A stretch of DNA of 64,000 bases from Bacillota bacterium (GTDB lineage: Bacteria > Bacillota > Clostridia > Lachnospirales > Lachnospiraceae). The position numbers were made by a program, and so were the translations under genes. Below, one piece after another: positions 63,445 to 64,000 of the stretch. How positions within the stretch are numbered: position 1 is the stretch's first letter; each line of letters starts with the position of its first letter. The stretch is from contig JAEWQV010000002.1 in assembly GCA_023399055.1 (NCBI GenBank), positions 321,289-385,288 of the forward strand. Reading direction: 5' to 3'. The notes below the pieces were generated by a model. That model was not told the origin of the DNA, searched no databases, and worked only from the letters and a program-made list of their open reading frames with translations.

Positions 63445-64000
<556 letters not shown>

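Overview
The window looks like part of the chromosome of a low-GC, anaerobic, spore-forming, plant-polysaccharide-degrading member of the Lachnospiraceae (Clostridium cluster XIVa), close to what I know of Lachnoclostridium (Clostridium) phytofermentans. The grounds are the A+T-rich sequence, the 5' part of a clostridial 16S rRNA gene at the right edge, [FeFe]-hydrogenase and 2-oxoacid:ferredoxin oxidoreductase genes, rubrerythrins, secreted glycoside hydrolases and LysM/GH18 spore-type proteins. The species is an inference; no database was searched.

Layout. 1-4.3 kb: the 3' part of a SARP/BTAD-type transcriptional activator and a large secreted multidomain surface protein whose promoter carries an 11-bp-phased direct repeat. 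4.4-19.8 kb: rnr and smpB, then a galactan-utilisation block (sugar-binding protein, secreted GH53 galactanase with a galactan-binding module, LacI regulator, ABC binding protein and two permeases, an unrecognised 610-residue protein, a zinc ribbon, a cytoplasmic GH53), then ssrA (tmRNA). The galactan genes separate smpB from ssrA, which are neighbours in many Firmicutes. 16-byte-like repeated LacI operators sit just after promoters of the three regulated units.

19.9-25.7 kb: a DUF1413-type protein, a Nudix-DUF429 fusion, an acyltransferase-like protein and two tandem LysM-GH18 proteins that have both lost the catalytic glutamate. 25.8-32.5 kb: a hydrogenase locus with a group B-like [FeFe] hydrogenase, a thioredoxin-like ferredoxin, a PAS-bearing sensory [FeFe] hydrogenase, a SpoIIE/PP2C phosphatase and, coupled directly after it, a TnpB-like protein with two of three RuvC catalytic residues replaced. 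A structured non-coding stretch and a 29-bp hairpin follow it. This is the most interesting part of the window: it resembles the architecture of nuclease-dead, RNA-guided TnpB-derived regulators, here attached to a hydrogen-sensing operon.

32.6-38.6 kb: a lipoprotein GH3 enzyme and a secreted GH87-like alpha-glucanase with CBM and CARDB repeats under two LacI-type operators. 38.9-43.4 kb: a CoA-pyrophosphatase-type Nudix enzyme, a 54-residue CPKC protein too short for usual gene calling, KorAB and rubrerythrin. 43.7-50.5 kb: a GIY-YIG/UvrC-like nuclease, a DUF4317 protein, a TPP riboswitch controlling cytX-thiM-thiE-thiD, and a DUF2680 protein. 51-62.7 kb: housekeeping and envelope genes (CAP-domain protein, M15 peptidase, second rubrerythrin, TSUP and YitT membrane proteins, GNAT, Gfo/Idh/MocA oxidoreductase, a two-component system, a lipoprotein and a bacterial PH-domain protein). 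62.8-64 kb: tandem rRNA promoters, leader and the 5' part of 16S rRNA. Short palindromic repeats of one family recur at 34.56, 38.80 and 62.14 kb.
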